This document shows positions 25,075 through 33,717 of a stretch of 64,000 nucleotides of DNA, one piece after another. The position numbers and the translations under genes were made by a program. The notes beneath the pieces were generated by a model. It was not told the DNA's origin and did no database searches. It was given only the letters and a program-made list of their open reading frames with translations. The stretch covers positions 1 through 64,000 of the forward strand of contig CAYOSH010000017.1 in assembly GCA_964406575.1 (NCBI GenBank), given 5' to 3'. Each line of letters begins with the position of its first letter. The first letter of the stretch is position 1. Origin of the DNA: WTAW01 sp964406575 (GTDB lineage Bacteria > Acidobacteriota > Aminicenantia > Aminicenantales > Aminicenantaceae).

Positions 25075-25788
25075 TTATTTTGATCCTGCTTCCTGCTCAG
25101 TGGATTCCTCCTCAGAGGGCCTGACACATGTGCCACATCGGCCAACATCATACATCCAGCATGTTGCTTCATCATAAACGTCCACACAGGTGGGTTCCAG
25201 CTGCAGGCAGGCGTTGCAAACGGGGTCCTCGGCGTTAGGGCCTTGACATCTGGCCTGACACGCCGGGCAGATATACATGCACCCGCCGCATTCCCGGCAG
25301 ACTTTGGATTTGGCATCAAAAGGCGTTGAGATCTTGCGTTTGTAGCCGCGATTTTGGAAACCGATGGCCTTTCCGTCCATCTGTTCGGCACACATCCGGA
25401 CACACAGTCCGCAGAGGATGCATTCCTCGTTGCGGACGTCGAAACGCATCTGTGTGACGTTAAATTTTGAAGCCAGGTCCTGGATCACCTTCGAGCCTGG
25501 AGCGACAGACAGCATCAGCTCGATCATCATTTTTCGAGCTTTGATGGCTCTTTTGGTATCGGTATGGACATTGAGACCCTCTTCACAAGGATAGGTGCAG
25601 GAACTGACGAGCCTTGTGTTTGGAGCATGCCCGACCTCGACCAAACACAGACGACAGCCACCGAAATTGCTGAGACCGGGGTTGTAGCAAAGCGTCGGAA
25701 TCTCGAGGCCATAAAATTCACAGGCATCGCGAATGGTCCAGCCCTCTTCGGCTTGAACCTCCAAGTTGTTTATGAACATTTTGATCAT
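25075..25788 (-). CDS. NuoG/HydA N-terminal-like ferredoxin subunit
   Basis: This 237-residue iron-sulfur protein starts with a 2Fe-2S ferredoxin domain (CYNPGLSNFGGCRLCLVEV, later SSC). It continues into 4Fe-4S motifs (ECILCGLCVRMC and CRECGGCMYICPACQARC) and a cysteine-rich tail (VCNACLQLEPTC, CGTCVRP). It ends where the catalytic part of NuoG or hydrogenase HydA would begin, so it is an electron-wire subunit. I chose ATG 25788, 7 bases after the NuoF-like stop; a longer frame overlaps that gene. It would link the NuoF-like flavin to the GltS-like protein 78 bp downstream. Confidence 0.8.
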   Translation of the reverse strand: MIKMFINNLEVQAEEGWTIRDACEFYGLEIPTLCYNPGLSNFGGCRLCLVEVGHAPNTRLVSSCTYPCEEGLNVHTDTKRAIKARKMMIELMLSVAPGSKVIQDLASKFNVTQMRFDVRNEECILCGLCVRMCAEQMDGKAIGFQNRGYKRKISTPFDAKSKVCRECGGCMYICPACQARCQGPNAEDPVCNACLQLEPTCVDVYDEATCWMYDVGRCGTCVRPSEEESTEQEAGSK

Positions 25789-25795
25789 AGTTCCC

Positions 25796-27658
25796 TCACT
25801 CCACTTTGATGGCATCGAAGTTACAGGCCTCAAAACAGGCCCCACACTTGATGCATTTCTCTTTATTGATGATATGGACCTCTTTCAGCTCACCGCTGAC
25901 TGCATCGCTCGGACAGACTTTCTTGCAGGCCAGACACCCCGTGCAGTTTTCGGGGATGACGCTGTATGTGATGAGCTCTTTACACACACCCGCTGGACAT
26001 TTTTTGTCACGGATATGGCTGATGTATTCATCCCTGAAGTAACGCAGTGTGGACAGGACCGGATTGGCCGCAGTCTGACCCAGTCCGCACAGGGATGCAT
26101 CTTTCACAGCTTCCGCCAGTTCTTCGAGAAGGTCTAAGTCAGCCATCTTTCCGCGACCCCCACTGATTTTGTTGACGATCTCCCACATTCTCTGCGTACC
26201 TTCCCGGCAAGATATGCACTTGCCGCAGCTTTCATCACGGAGGAAATTCAAAAAATATTTGGCGACATCCACCATACAGGTATTTTCGTCCATGACGATC
26301 ATGCCGCCAGAGCCCATGATAGAACCAGCCTGAGTAAGGCTCTCATAGTCGATGGGCAGATCAAGCTTCTCTTTGGGGAGGCATCCTCCGCTGGGTCCGC
26401 CGGTCTGGACGGCTTTAAAGTCTTTCCCCTCTGGAATGCCGCCTCCTATGTCAAAGATCACTTCCCGCAAAGTGATCCCCATCGGGACTTCGACGAGTCC
26501 GGTGTTGTTGATCTTGCCCACAAGAGAAAAGATCTTTGTTCCCTTGCTGCCGTTGGTCCCGATTTTTGAGTACCAATCAGCTCCTCTATTGATGATGAGG
26601 GGAACATTGCCCCATGTCTCCACATTGTTGATGTTCGTGGGCTTTTTCCACAATCCTTTTACTGCAGGAAAGGGCGGACGTTGACGGGGAATACCCACAC
26701 CCCCCTCGATCGAAGCGATCATGGCTGTTTCCTCTCCGCAGACAAAAGCGCCAGCTCCTCTGGAAATCCGGACCTTGAAGTTGAATCCAGACCCCAGGAT
26801 GTTCTCACCCAGGAGACCGTGAGCTTCTGCCTCTTGGATGGCAACATTGATGTGCTTGAGCGCTACGGGGTACTCGTCTCGGATGTAGATGTATCCTTCG
26901 TCAGCTCCGATGGCATAGGCTCCGATCATCATTCCTTCCAGAACCCGATGGGGATTTCCCTCCATCAGGCTTCGGTCCATATAAGCGCCCGGGTCTCCTT
27001 CATCCGCATTGCAGATGATGTATTTTTTATCACCCTTCGCCTTCCTGGAAAAGGCCCATTTATTCCCTGTGAGGAAGCCTGCCCCGCCTCTGCCGCGAAG
27101 TCCGGATCTTTTGACTTCGTCGATCACTTCTTCCGGAGACATCTCTTGAAGTGTTTTTACGAGAGCGCTATATCCTCCCACAGCAAAATAATCATCGATG
27201 TTGAGGGGTTCGATGTATTCGTTATCCCCGAGCACGTTCCTCATCTGCTTTTTATAGAATCCGATCTCCGGGCCAGTCGATTTGAGTTCTCCTGTGTCGT
27301 GTTCTTTGTAGAGCAGCCTATCGATGACCGTATCATTGATCACAGTTTGCTGAATAATGTCCTCTGCATCCTTGGGCTGAACATTCTGATAAAACAAATT
27401 GTTCGGGTGGATGATGATGTTCGGCTCAGCCTCACAGAAACCATGGCAGCCGGTGACCTTTACGATGACCCTGTCTTCCAGTTTTTTATCCTTAATCGTT
27501 CTCTCCAGGGCTTCGACGACCTTCAGGGAACCCCGGGCTTGACCGCACGTCCCGGCAGAGACTGTAAGGACGGTGTGCTTCTCTTTTTCTTTTCTTAAGG
27601 ACTCTTGTTTTATTTTTTGTTTCAGATCTTCGAAAGATTTCAATTTTATATCAGTCAT
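25796..27658 (-). CDS. NuoF/HydB-like NADH-binding flavin subunit
   Basis: This 620-residue protein has the domain order of HydB/HndC. An N-terminal thioredoxin-like 2Fe-2S domain (SAGTCGQARG and TGCHGFCEAEP) comes first. The NuoF core with FMN/NADH motifs follows (GLRGRGGAGFLTGNKW, NADEGDPGAYMDRSLMEG, GAGAFVCGEETA). Next is the 4Fe-4S motif DESCGKCISCREGTQRM with SLCGLGQTA, then two C-terminal 4Fe-4S ferredoxin motifs (CTGCLACKKVCP, CIKCGACFEAC). It should oxidise or reduce NAD(H). I chose ATG 27658, which overlaps the NuoE-like stop in ATGACTGA. Homologues occur in bifurcating hydrogenases and other confurcating complexes; no hydrogenase subunit is encoded here. Confidence 0.92.
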   Translation of the reverse strand: MTDIKLKSFEDLKQKIKQESLRKEKEKHTVLTVSAGTCGQARGSLKVVEALERTIKDKKLEDRVIVKVTGCHGFCEAEPNIIIHPNNLFYQNVQPKDAEDIIQQTVINDTVIDRLLYKEHDTGELKSTGPEIGFYKKQMRNVLGDNEYIEPLNIDDYFAVGGYSALVKTLQEMSPEEVIDEVKRSGLRGRGGAGFLTGNKWAFSRKAKGDKKYIICNADEGDPGAYMDRSLMEGNPHRVLEGMMIGAYAIGADEGYIYIRDEYPVALKHINVAIQEAEAHGLLGENILGSGFNFKVRISRGAGAFVCGEETAMIASIEGGVGIPRQRPPFPAVKGLWKKPTNINNVETWGNVPLIINRGADWYSKIGTNGSKGTKIFSLVGKINNTGLVEVPMGITLREVIFDIGGGIPEGKDFKAVQTGGPSGGCLPKEKLDLPIDYESLTQAGSIMGSGGMIVMDENTCMVDVAKYFLNFLRDESCGKCISCREGTQRMWEIVNKISGGRGKMADLDLLEELAEAVKDASLCGLGQTAANPVLSTLRYFRDEYISHIRDKKCPAGVCKELITYSVIPENCTGCLACKKVCPSDAVSGELKEVHIINKEKCIKCGACFEACNFDAIKVE

Positions 27659-28142
27659 TGATCTTCTCTTTTTTTTCAAGCATCTTCACGATCTTTCCCG
27701 CATTTCGTATGCTGGTCTGGGCGTGGTATTCACCGTCGACCACGACCACCGGACCTATGGCGCAACACCCGAGGCAGGCGACGGAGTCCAAACTGTATTT
27801 GCCGTCCTCCCGTGTGTGGCCTGTTTGGATTTTGAGGTTCCGCTCGAACTCTTCAAGAATTTTCGGGGCACCTCTTACATGACAAGCTGTCCCCATACAA
27901 ACAGTGATTTGATGTTCGCCCTTTGGTTCCAGGCTGAATGCATTGTAGAACGATGCCACGGAGATGATGTCTATCAGGGGAACATCCAAGGCCTGAGAGA
28001 CCATGTTGAGAGCTACGGGTGGAAGGTAATTGTATTTGGACTGGAAATCTTGAAGGATGGGGATCAGAGATCGTTTTTCCTGGGGATGTTTTAGGATGAT
28101 ATCTTCGAATTCTGTTTGATCATGAAGCATGATGATCTCCAA
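27651..28142 (-). CDS. NuoE/HydC-like 2Fe-2S subunit
   Basis: This 163-residue thioredoxin-like 2Fe-2S protein is the first gene of the operon. The four ligand cysteines are in VCMGTACHVRG and ACLGCCAIGP. NuoE-type subunits sit on the NuoF-type subunit and complete the NADH-oxidising module. The gene overlaps the next by 8 bases, indicating coupled synthesis. Confidence 0.92.
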   Translation of the reverse strand: MEIIMLHDQTEFEDIILKHPQEKRSLIPILQDFQSKYNYLPPVALNMVSQALDVPLIDIISVASFYNAFSLEPKGEHQITVCMGTACHVRGAPKILEEFERNLKIQTGHTREDGKYSLDSVACLGCCAIGPVVVVDGEYHAQTSIRNAGKIVKMLEKKEKIND

Positions 28143-28305
28143 ATTTATAATTTCAATGTATTTCGAGTTCCCATAGAAATTTTCGGGCTAAGGGTTACAT
28201 TCCCTTTAGAGCAGAAAGCTTGTGGATTTAGCGAATTATGATTGCTCCTTTGGAGAATTTATTAATCGATTCAGTTATTATTATAAAGTAAAAATATGAC
28301 CTTGA

Positions 28306-28335
28306 TTTATAGCAGATGCGTTGTCACTCTGTCAA
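28306..28335 (-). promoter_or_regulatory. Promoter of the NuoEFG/GltS-like operon
   Basis: On the minus strand TTGACA (28330-28335) and TATAAA (28306-28311) are 18 bases apart, with a leader of about 155 nt to the NuoE-like ATG. The -35 context CTTGACAGAGT is identical to that of the gdhA promoter at 30131-30136. Confidence 0.65.
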
Positions 28336-28525
28336 GGAATAACACAAGAAAAAAATAATTCTGCAACTTTAGGCAAAAAGCTGAAATCGCTCCTAAATTG
28401 TATGCTCTTTTTATTGAGAAGTTTCGTATTCAAGGGATTTTGCTTTATTATTGCTAGTTATTTTTGGATTTTTTAACAAGAGAGAGAATGCATTCCCATT
28501 TGCGTTGGTACCAATTTTTTAAATC

Positions 28526-28562
28526 AAAAAAAACGGGACAGACAGAGTATCCATCTGTCCCG
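28526..28562 (-). terminator. Rho-independent terminator of gdhA
   Basis: CGGGACAGA (28534-28542) and TCTGTCCCG (28554-28562) form a 9-bp stem with an 11-nt loop. On the minus strand it is followed by eight Ts, about 95 bp after the gdhA stop. Between it and the NuoE-like gene (28143-28525) I see only that operon's promoter and A/T-rich sequence. Confidence 0.85.
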
Positions 28563-28656
28563 AAGCGAATCGCAACTTTTCATTCGAACAGCTGGTCGGA
28601 CTTTTCAGTTTGAACAGCTCTAAAGATTCGAGTGGAGCTTTGTATGCGTACCGATG

Positions 28657-30018
28657 TTAAACCAGGCCCTGATCCAACATCGCGTCTGCAACCTTGAGAA
28701 AGCCGCCGATGTTGGCTCCATTGACATAATTGCCGGGAGTTCCATAAGTTTCAGCCGCTTCCACACAAGTTTTATGGATGCTCTTCATGATCCCGTGAAG
28801 CCGCTCATCCACTTCTTCTCTGGTCCAGTTGAGACGGAGGCTGTTCTGGGACATCTCGAGACCTGACACAGCGACTCCCCCCGCATTTGCGGCTTTTCCC
28901 GGTCCGTAAAGGATTTTTGCATCAATGAACAGGTTAACGCCCTCCGGTGTGGTGGGCATGTTGGCGCCTTCGGATACGACATAGACGCCATTATCGAGGA
29001 GATTCTGAGCGTCCTTGGCATTGATCTCGTTCTGAGTGGCGCTGGGAAATGCACAGTCTGCTTTGTGATTCCACAGGGGGTTGTGATCCAGACTGGGATC
29101 AAAAGGTGTATAAGTGACACCCTTGTACTTTTCGGCGTATTCTTTGATTCTTCCCCTGCGAACATTCTTCAAATCCATGACGTAGGTCAATTTATCAGCA
29201 TGAATTCCCTCAGGATCAAAGACATATCCGCTCGAATCGGACAGAGTGACGCATTTGCCTCCGAACTGATTGAGTTTTTCCACGGTATACTGAGCGACAT
29301 TTCCGCTACCCGAAACGAGGCATGTCTTTCCTTCGAGTGTTTCTGACCTCGTTCCGAGCATCTCAGATGCAAAATAGACAGCACCATATCCAGTGGCTTC
29401 TGGACGGATCAATGAGCCGCCCCAGTTCAATCCTTTGCCCGTCAAGACACCCGTGAATTCGTTTCTCAATTTTCTGTACTGGCCGAACAAGAAACCGATC
29501 TCCCGACCTCCGACACCGATGTCTCCTGCGGGAACATCTGTATCCGGCCCGATATGCCTGAAGAGTTCACTCATAAAGGCTTGACAGAACCGCATCACTT
29601 CATTGTCACTCTTCCCCTTAGGATCGAAGTCGGCGCCGCCTTTTCCTCCTCCCATGGGAAGAGTTGTCAGGCTGTTCTTGAAAACCTGCTCGAAGGCCAG
29701 AAACTTGAGGATACCTAGATTCACCGTGGGGTGGAAGCGCAATCCCCCTTTGTACGGGCCGATAGCACTGTTCATTTCAATCCTGAATCCGCGGTTGACA
29801 TGCACTCCTCCATTGTCATCCATCCAGGGTACCCGAAAGATGATGAGCCTTTCGGGCTCAATGATCCTTTCGAGTATTTTCGCTTTACGATATTCTGGAT
29901 GACGTTCCATAACTAATGCGAGGGATTCAACTACTTCTTCGACCGCTTGGAGGAACTCTGGTTGGTCAGGATTTTTAGCTTTGACATTAGACATTAAATC
30001 AGATACATAATCAGGCAT
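28657..30018 (-). CDS. gdhA: Glutamate dehydrogenase, NADP type
   Basis: This 453-residue enzyme has the length of hexameric small glutamate dehydrogenases, which interconvert 2-oxoglutarate plus ammonium and glutamate. Substrate lysines are in GPYKGGLRFHP and KNSLTTLPMGGGKGGADFDP, including the catalytic Lys of GGGKGG. The active-site aspartate is in VPAGDIGVGGREIG, and the Rossmann motif is SGSGNVAQYT. It is monocistronic, with its own promoter and terminator. It contrasts with the homologue at 33718-35004, which lacks the catalytic lysine. Confidence 0.95.
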   Translation of the reverse strand: MPDYVSDLMSNVKAKNPDQPEFLQAVEEVVESLALVMERHPEYRKAKILERIIEPERLIIFRVPWMDDNGGVHVNRGFRIEMNSAIGPYKGGLRFHPTVNLGILKFLAFEQVFKNSLTTLPMGGGKGGADFDPKGKSDNEVMRFCQAFMSELFRHIGPDTDVPAGDIGVGGREIGFLFGQYRKLRNEFTGVLTGKGLNWGGSLIRPEATGYGAVYFASEMLGTRSETLEGKTCLVSGSGNVAQYTVEKLNQFGGKCVTLSDSSGYVFDPEGIHADKLTYVMDLKNVRRGRIKEYAEKYKGVTYTPFDPSLDHNPLWNHKADCAFPSATQNEINAKDAQNLLDNGVYVVSEGANMPTTPEGVNLFIDAKILYGPGKAANAGGVAVSGLEMSQNSLRLNWTREEVDERLHGIMKSIHKTCVEAAETYGTPGNYVNGANIGGFLKVADAMLDQGLV

Positions 30019-30106
30019 AAATACACTCCTTCACCGAATAAATTTCCTGCCCTCACAATAAATATCTATTCTCTATATGATGGCATGGATTATTAAAATA
30101 GAGCTT

Positions 30107-30136
30107 TTTATATCAGAACTTAATGAACTCTGTCAA
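30107..30136 (-). promoter_or_regulatory. Promoter of gdhA
   Basis: On the minus strand TTGACA (30131-30136) and TATAAA (30107-30112) are separated by 18 bases, about 90 bp before the gdhA ATG. The surrounding CTTGACAGAGT repeats the NuoE operon promoter, so the two may be expressed under the same conditions. Confidence 0.65.
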
Positions 30137-30231
30137 GTATTCTAACAGCCGAACAGTGTCTTGTTAAATTTGGCCAAGAAGCTGTTATCTCTCCTGTGTA
30201 TAACTTCTTTGTTCTTGGGGATTACTTATAC

Positions 30232-31701
30232 TTAAGATTTCCGTTTAGCGTGATTGCTGCTTTCGTAAATAGGGATCCACTTCTCCACGGCGTTAGAGAG
30301 TGACTTTATAAGGGCAGATCCAGTTCCGTGAATAGGGCGTAACTCCTCTGCAAGCTCGGAATATCCCTTGCGATCCAACCAGGACGAAAAGACATCCTTA
30401 TCAGAAAGTTTCTGTATTTCACTCTGCTCGGCAATTTCAAAAAGATGCCGGAGTTCCTTTAGATTCCTGGCCTTTATGTTATTGATGATCAGCGGCGTTG
30501 AATTCATCCGCAAGACCTCTCTCAGTAAGTGCCTTTTGAGTAAGGTGATCATTCTTCGTCCTTGAACCCGCATGGGTCTGAGGACATCCCCCAGCTCCCT
30601 GAAACTGTGCATATAGAGCCATGTGGAGATACTATCCTTTTGACCGAAGACTTCCAGTATCTCTCTAAGGTTTTTTGCCTGCGGTGTATTTTTGTCAGCC
30701 TCCTCCAAGACATTGATCATCTCCTGTATATTTTTAATCCTGTAAAACACGTTTCCATCTTGGCTTTGAATGAGAAAATCCCCGATTCCCGTATAATCTC
30801 GGATATGTTCTCTGAGCGTTATGAGGCTTCCAGGATCACCTTTTGGGAGGATAAAAGCGGAGTCTTTGAAGGCATCCGCTTCCTTAGTTTTGGAGGCGAT
30901 GATGATGGGGATTCTTGGATAATATTTTTGGATAAGTTTAATAAGATCTTTTCCTGCATCGCTATTAACGTTGCTCCCTTTTGGAAAAAAAATGTCTGTT
31001 ATGAGACAAACAACATCATCCCCGTGGCCAAATGACTTGTATTGAGTGTCATCGATTTCGGATTCTTTCTCTACACCGAATATGAACTTCAAGGATTCCT
31101 CATAGGTTCGAACGATCATGACGTCGGCTCTCTGACCGATGATGCTGTAGAGGATGGGAAAAAACTGCGAGAACCACCTTGGCTCGTCATCCACGATGAG
31201 GAAAATATAGCGCCTAACTTTTGAGTACTTAGTGATGTTTAGAAGGTCTTCAGCTGATCTCACGATAGATTGAATGACTTTCTTTGGAGCACAATCCGTT
31301 TTGTTGAAAGCGAATACCAAGTCCGCTTTAGTTGTATAGGGGTGTTTTTCTGAAGCTATGGATGGGGGAGCGCAATGGACAAGCTCATTTGCCGAGAGGA
31401 GAGCGATGATGACATCCTCGTTTTTTTGTTTGATATTCTCTGTGCGGACCAGGTTCAAGGCCACATCATCCAATATCAGGACCGTCGCTCCCTCAGATTT
31501 GTACCCTCCCACTGAGATGGGATCATAGAGCACCTCGACTTTTATCCAGGGCATGTTCTTTTCGATCACACTTTTCGTTTCGCGTATTTGTTCATCAGCA
31601 GAAAAGATGACGACATTCTGAATCTTTACGGGATTGATGATCCTGGGTGTGAACACATGCTCCTTGTTCTGTTTCTCAATTGTCGAACCTTTAGAAGGCA
31701 T
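30232..31701 (-). CDS. Double-receiver signalling protein with duplicated C-terminal helical motif
   Basis: This 489-residue cytoplasmic protein has two receiver-like domains. The first (about 25-155) is partly degenerate, with LILDDVALNL near the acceptor position. The second (about 160-310) keeps the acidic pair in FLIVDDEP, an acceptor-type LITDIFFPKG and a late lysine in FILPKGDPG. The C-terminal third has two copies of a motif, STWLYMHSFRELGDVLRP and SSWLDRKGYSELAEELRP. No DNA-binding or enzymatic output is visible. I chose ATG 31701 (GAGAGGAAAA site) over a GTG inside the upstream gene. It follows the PPDK_N-like gene by 14 bp, so partner function is likely. Confidence 0.72.
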   Translation of the reverse strand: MPSKGSTIEKQNKEHVFTPRIINPVKIQNVVIFSADEQIRETKSVIEKNMPWIKVEVLYDPISVGGYKSEGATVLILDDVALNLVRTENIKQKNEDVIIALLSANELVHCAPPSIASEKHPYTTKADLVFAFNKTDCAPKKVIQSIVRSAEDLLNITKYSKVRRYIFLIVDDEPRWFSQFFPILYSIIGQRADVMIVRTYEESLKFIFGVEKESEIDDTQYKSFGHGDDVVCLITDIFFPKGSNVNSDAGKDLIKLIQKYYPRIPIIIASKTKEADAFKDSAFILPKGDPGSLITLREHIRDYTGIGDFLIQSQDGNVFYRIKNIQEMINVLEEADKNTPQAKNLREILEVFGQKDSISTWLYMHSFRELGDVLRPMRVQGRRMITLLKRHLLREVLRMNSTPLIINNIKARNLKELRHLFEIAEQSEIQKLSDKDVFSSWLDRKGYSELAEELRPIHGTGSALIKSLSNAVEKWIPIYESSNHAKRKS

Positions 31702-31715
31702 GGATTTTTTCCTCT

Positions 31716-33392
31716 CTATACAGCAACGATGCACCGCTGTTTTTTTGAATCTGCATAGATGGTAACACTTTTAGGAAATGTCAAAATGGATATGGCATCA
31801 CTTTCTTTAGATCTGCTGAATAGCCAAGGATCGATCATGTCTTTTGTGGGCGCAATGTATCCGTAGATAACATTGTTACCGATCAAATTAGTTAAAAAAT
31901 GTGTCCCCTGAGTTCCATAAATTCTGGTCTGGAGTCTTTTCTGTTCTTCGTCATAACCCCCTTGCAACATATAGAGAAAATGACTGCCGTAGACACCTCC
32001 GCTCAGACTGCTGTCGTCGGGGAGAGGTTCTGACCGGCCTGCAATGTCCACTCCATATTCAAATATAGCTGCAGCTCGATTGACATCCCTGTAGTCCACC
32101 TGAATACCCCAATCTCTGTTCGTACTTCCCAATCGGCCGGGCACAATCATGACATAGTGTTTGTTTTGCTCATGCATCAATGTGTTGAATTCGATAATTT
32201 TTTTTCTAACTTCATCATGCATATTTTTAGTATAGATGAACGGCGAGACAACGAGAGCCTGCTGGATGTCTTTTTTTATTCCGTGGCCTTGAAGGCTGCT
32301 GATGGACAAATATGTTTGGCTCACGCGCTCTGGGATTTGGATGGCCTCAAAGCGCATCGGAGGCAATTGGGTGAGCTGAACAACATGGAACTGACCGACC
32401 TCTTTATCCTTTCTTTGAAAATCGATATTAAACACGAATTCTATCTGGAATTGGGAGGAGATTCTTGCTGAGATCATTTCCATGATTTCTCTCAAGCCGG
32501 TCTGGAAACCGAAATGATTATTTTGGACCAATTCCTCGATTGTGATCAAATTGTTTTGAATACCGAGTTTCTTTATTTTATGGTAGTTGGCAAACCGGAC
32601 ATGGAGTGTTTTCATGGTTTCCAGTTCGTCGCCTACGAGACTTTTGTTTTTTGTCATATCCAAAGCATAGAAGTATTGTTGCCCCTGTCCCACACTCAAG
32701 TATTTCAATGGGATCGGATTTTTAATCGTAACCACAGAAATGACTGGAAAATCATCGAGGACTGTGGCATATCCATGCCCAAAAGCGATACGTGCAAAAC
32801 CCTCGCTGGGATCCTGGGTTTTTAAGGCATAAGGAAAAAATGAATTGGCAACGCCCGAAATGTATGGGTAATAAAACGGTCCTGCAAGGGTGTCGTCATA
32901 GAGTCCGGGTATAGGATTGATGACGATGGCCATTTTCTCTCGGCTATCCGGGGGTTGTTTGGCAATAAAGTCTTTGTAAATATAACAAATAGCTTGTGTT
33001 AACTGTTTAAGTCGAGTCGAAAAATCAGGGTGATTGTTAGGCAGCATGAAAGACGTGTTCTCTCCTGCGTGGATCGGTCCGATCCCTTTGGAAGATATGC
33101 CTGCCTCATCTGTGGCAGATGAGCGGACGCTGATGGGGATATCGCCCAGCTCATTCAAAATCGAAGAGAGGATCTCAAATTTGTTCTTTTCCAGTTTTTC
33201 GCCATTCTCCACAAAGCTATCGTAATAGGTTGTCGTGAGAATTTGGGTCCGCAATCTATGGGAATGGGGGATAGGATTCTCGTTGATTTTAACCAACCCG
33301 GCGCCCTTTCCTCCAAGGGCCCCTTTGCCGTAGATCTTAATATCTCCGGTTTTTTCAAAAACTTTTTCGCTCATCGAATGATATGGAGGCAT
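31716..33392 (-). CDS. PPDK/PEP-synthase N-terminal-domain protein 1
   Basis: This 558-residue protein resembles the ATP-grasp (PEP/pyruvate-binding) domain of PPDK and PEP synthase: GKGALGGKGAGLVKI near the N-terminus, ISVRSSATDEAG around 95, and a long central region. It lacks the phosphohistidine swivelling domain and the C-terminal PEP/pyruvate barrel. Instead its C-terminus has GRLGSTNRDWG and GTQGTHFL, counterparts of GRWGS and SHFF in the paralogues at 35080 and 36797. It may phosphorylate another protein or small molecule with ATP, but this is inference. An alternative start lies 6 codons in. Its co-transcribed neighbour is the double-receiver protein. Confidence 0.75.
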   Translation of the reverse strand: MPPYHSMSEKVFEKTGDIKIYGKGALGGKGAGLVKINENPIPHSHRLRTQILTTTYYDSFVENGEKLEKNKFEILSSILNELGDIPISVRSSATDEAGISSKGIGPIHAGENTSFMLPNNHPDFSTRLKQLTQAICYIYKDFIAKQPPDSREKMAIVINPIPGLYDDTLAGPFYYPYISGVANSFFPYALKTQDPSEGFARIAFGHGYATVLDDFPVISVVTIKNPIPLKYLSVGQGQQYFYALDMTKNKSLVGDELETMKTLHVRFANYHKIKKLGIQNNLITIEELVQNNHFGFQTGLREIMEMISARISSQFQIEFVFNIDFQRKDKEVGQFHVVQLTQLPPMRFEAIQIPERVSQTYLSISSLQGHGIKKDIQQALVVSPFIYTKNMHDEVRKKIIEFNTLMHEQNKHYVMIVPGRLGSTNRDWGIQVDYRDVNRAAAIFEYGVDIAGRSEPLPDDSSLSGGVYGSHFLYMLQGGYDEEQKRLQTRIYGTQGTHFLTNLIGNNVIYGYIAPTKDMIDPWLFSRSKESDAISILTFPKSVTIYADSKKQRCIVAV

Positions 33393-33567
33393 ATATCCTG
33401 AGGGCTTTAATTCTCCCTAATGAGTCAATGACACCCTCCGATGTCGATCAACGCCTCAACTTGATTATATCAAATTTAATGGGGGGCAGAGAATACAAAG
33501 TTGCCGCTACAATTTATCAAAGGACGGCATTTAATTCCTTATGTTGCGAGAACTCTTGGGTGTTTTT

Positions 33568-33576
33568 TGATATAAT
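33568..33576 (+). promoter_or_regulatory. Possible extended -10 promoter of the GDH-like/PPDK_N operon
   Basis: TGATATAAT provides an extended -10 element (TG at 33568-33569, TATAAT at 33571-33576) about 140 bp before the start of the GDH-like gene. No good -35 hexamer is present. The rest of 33393-33717 holds nothing else I can support. Confidence 0.4.
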
Positions 33577-33717
33577 CATTGCGGTGCTTTTCATTGAGCG
33601 TCCTTTTAAGGATCTGTGACTGTAACTTAAGTAAAATGGAATGTCCAATATAACCCTTTAACACGTCCTTACGCCGCGGTAAAGGGATTGGAGAAGTATT
33701 GGACAAAGGAAAGAGGC

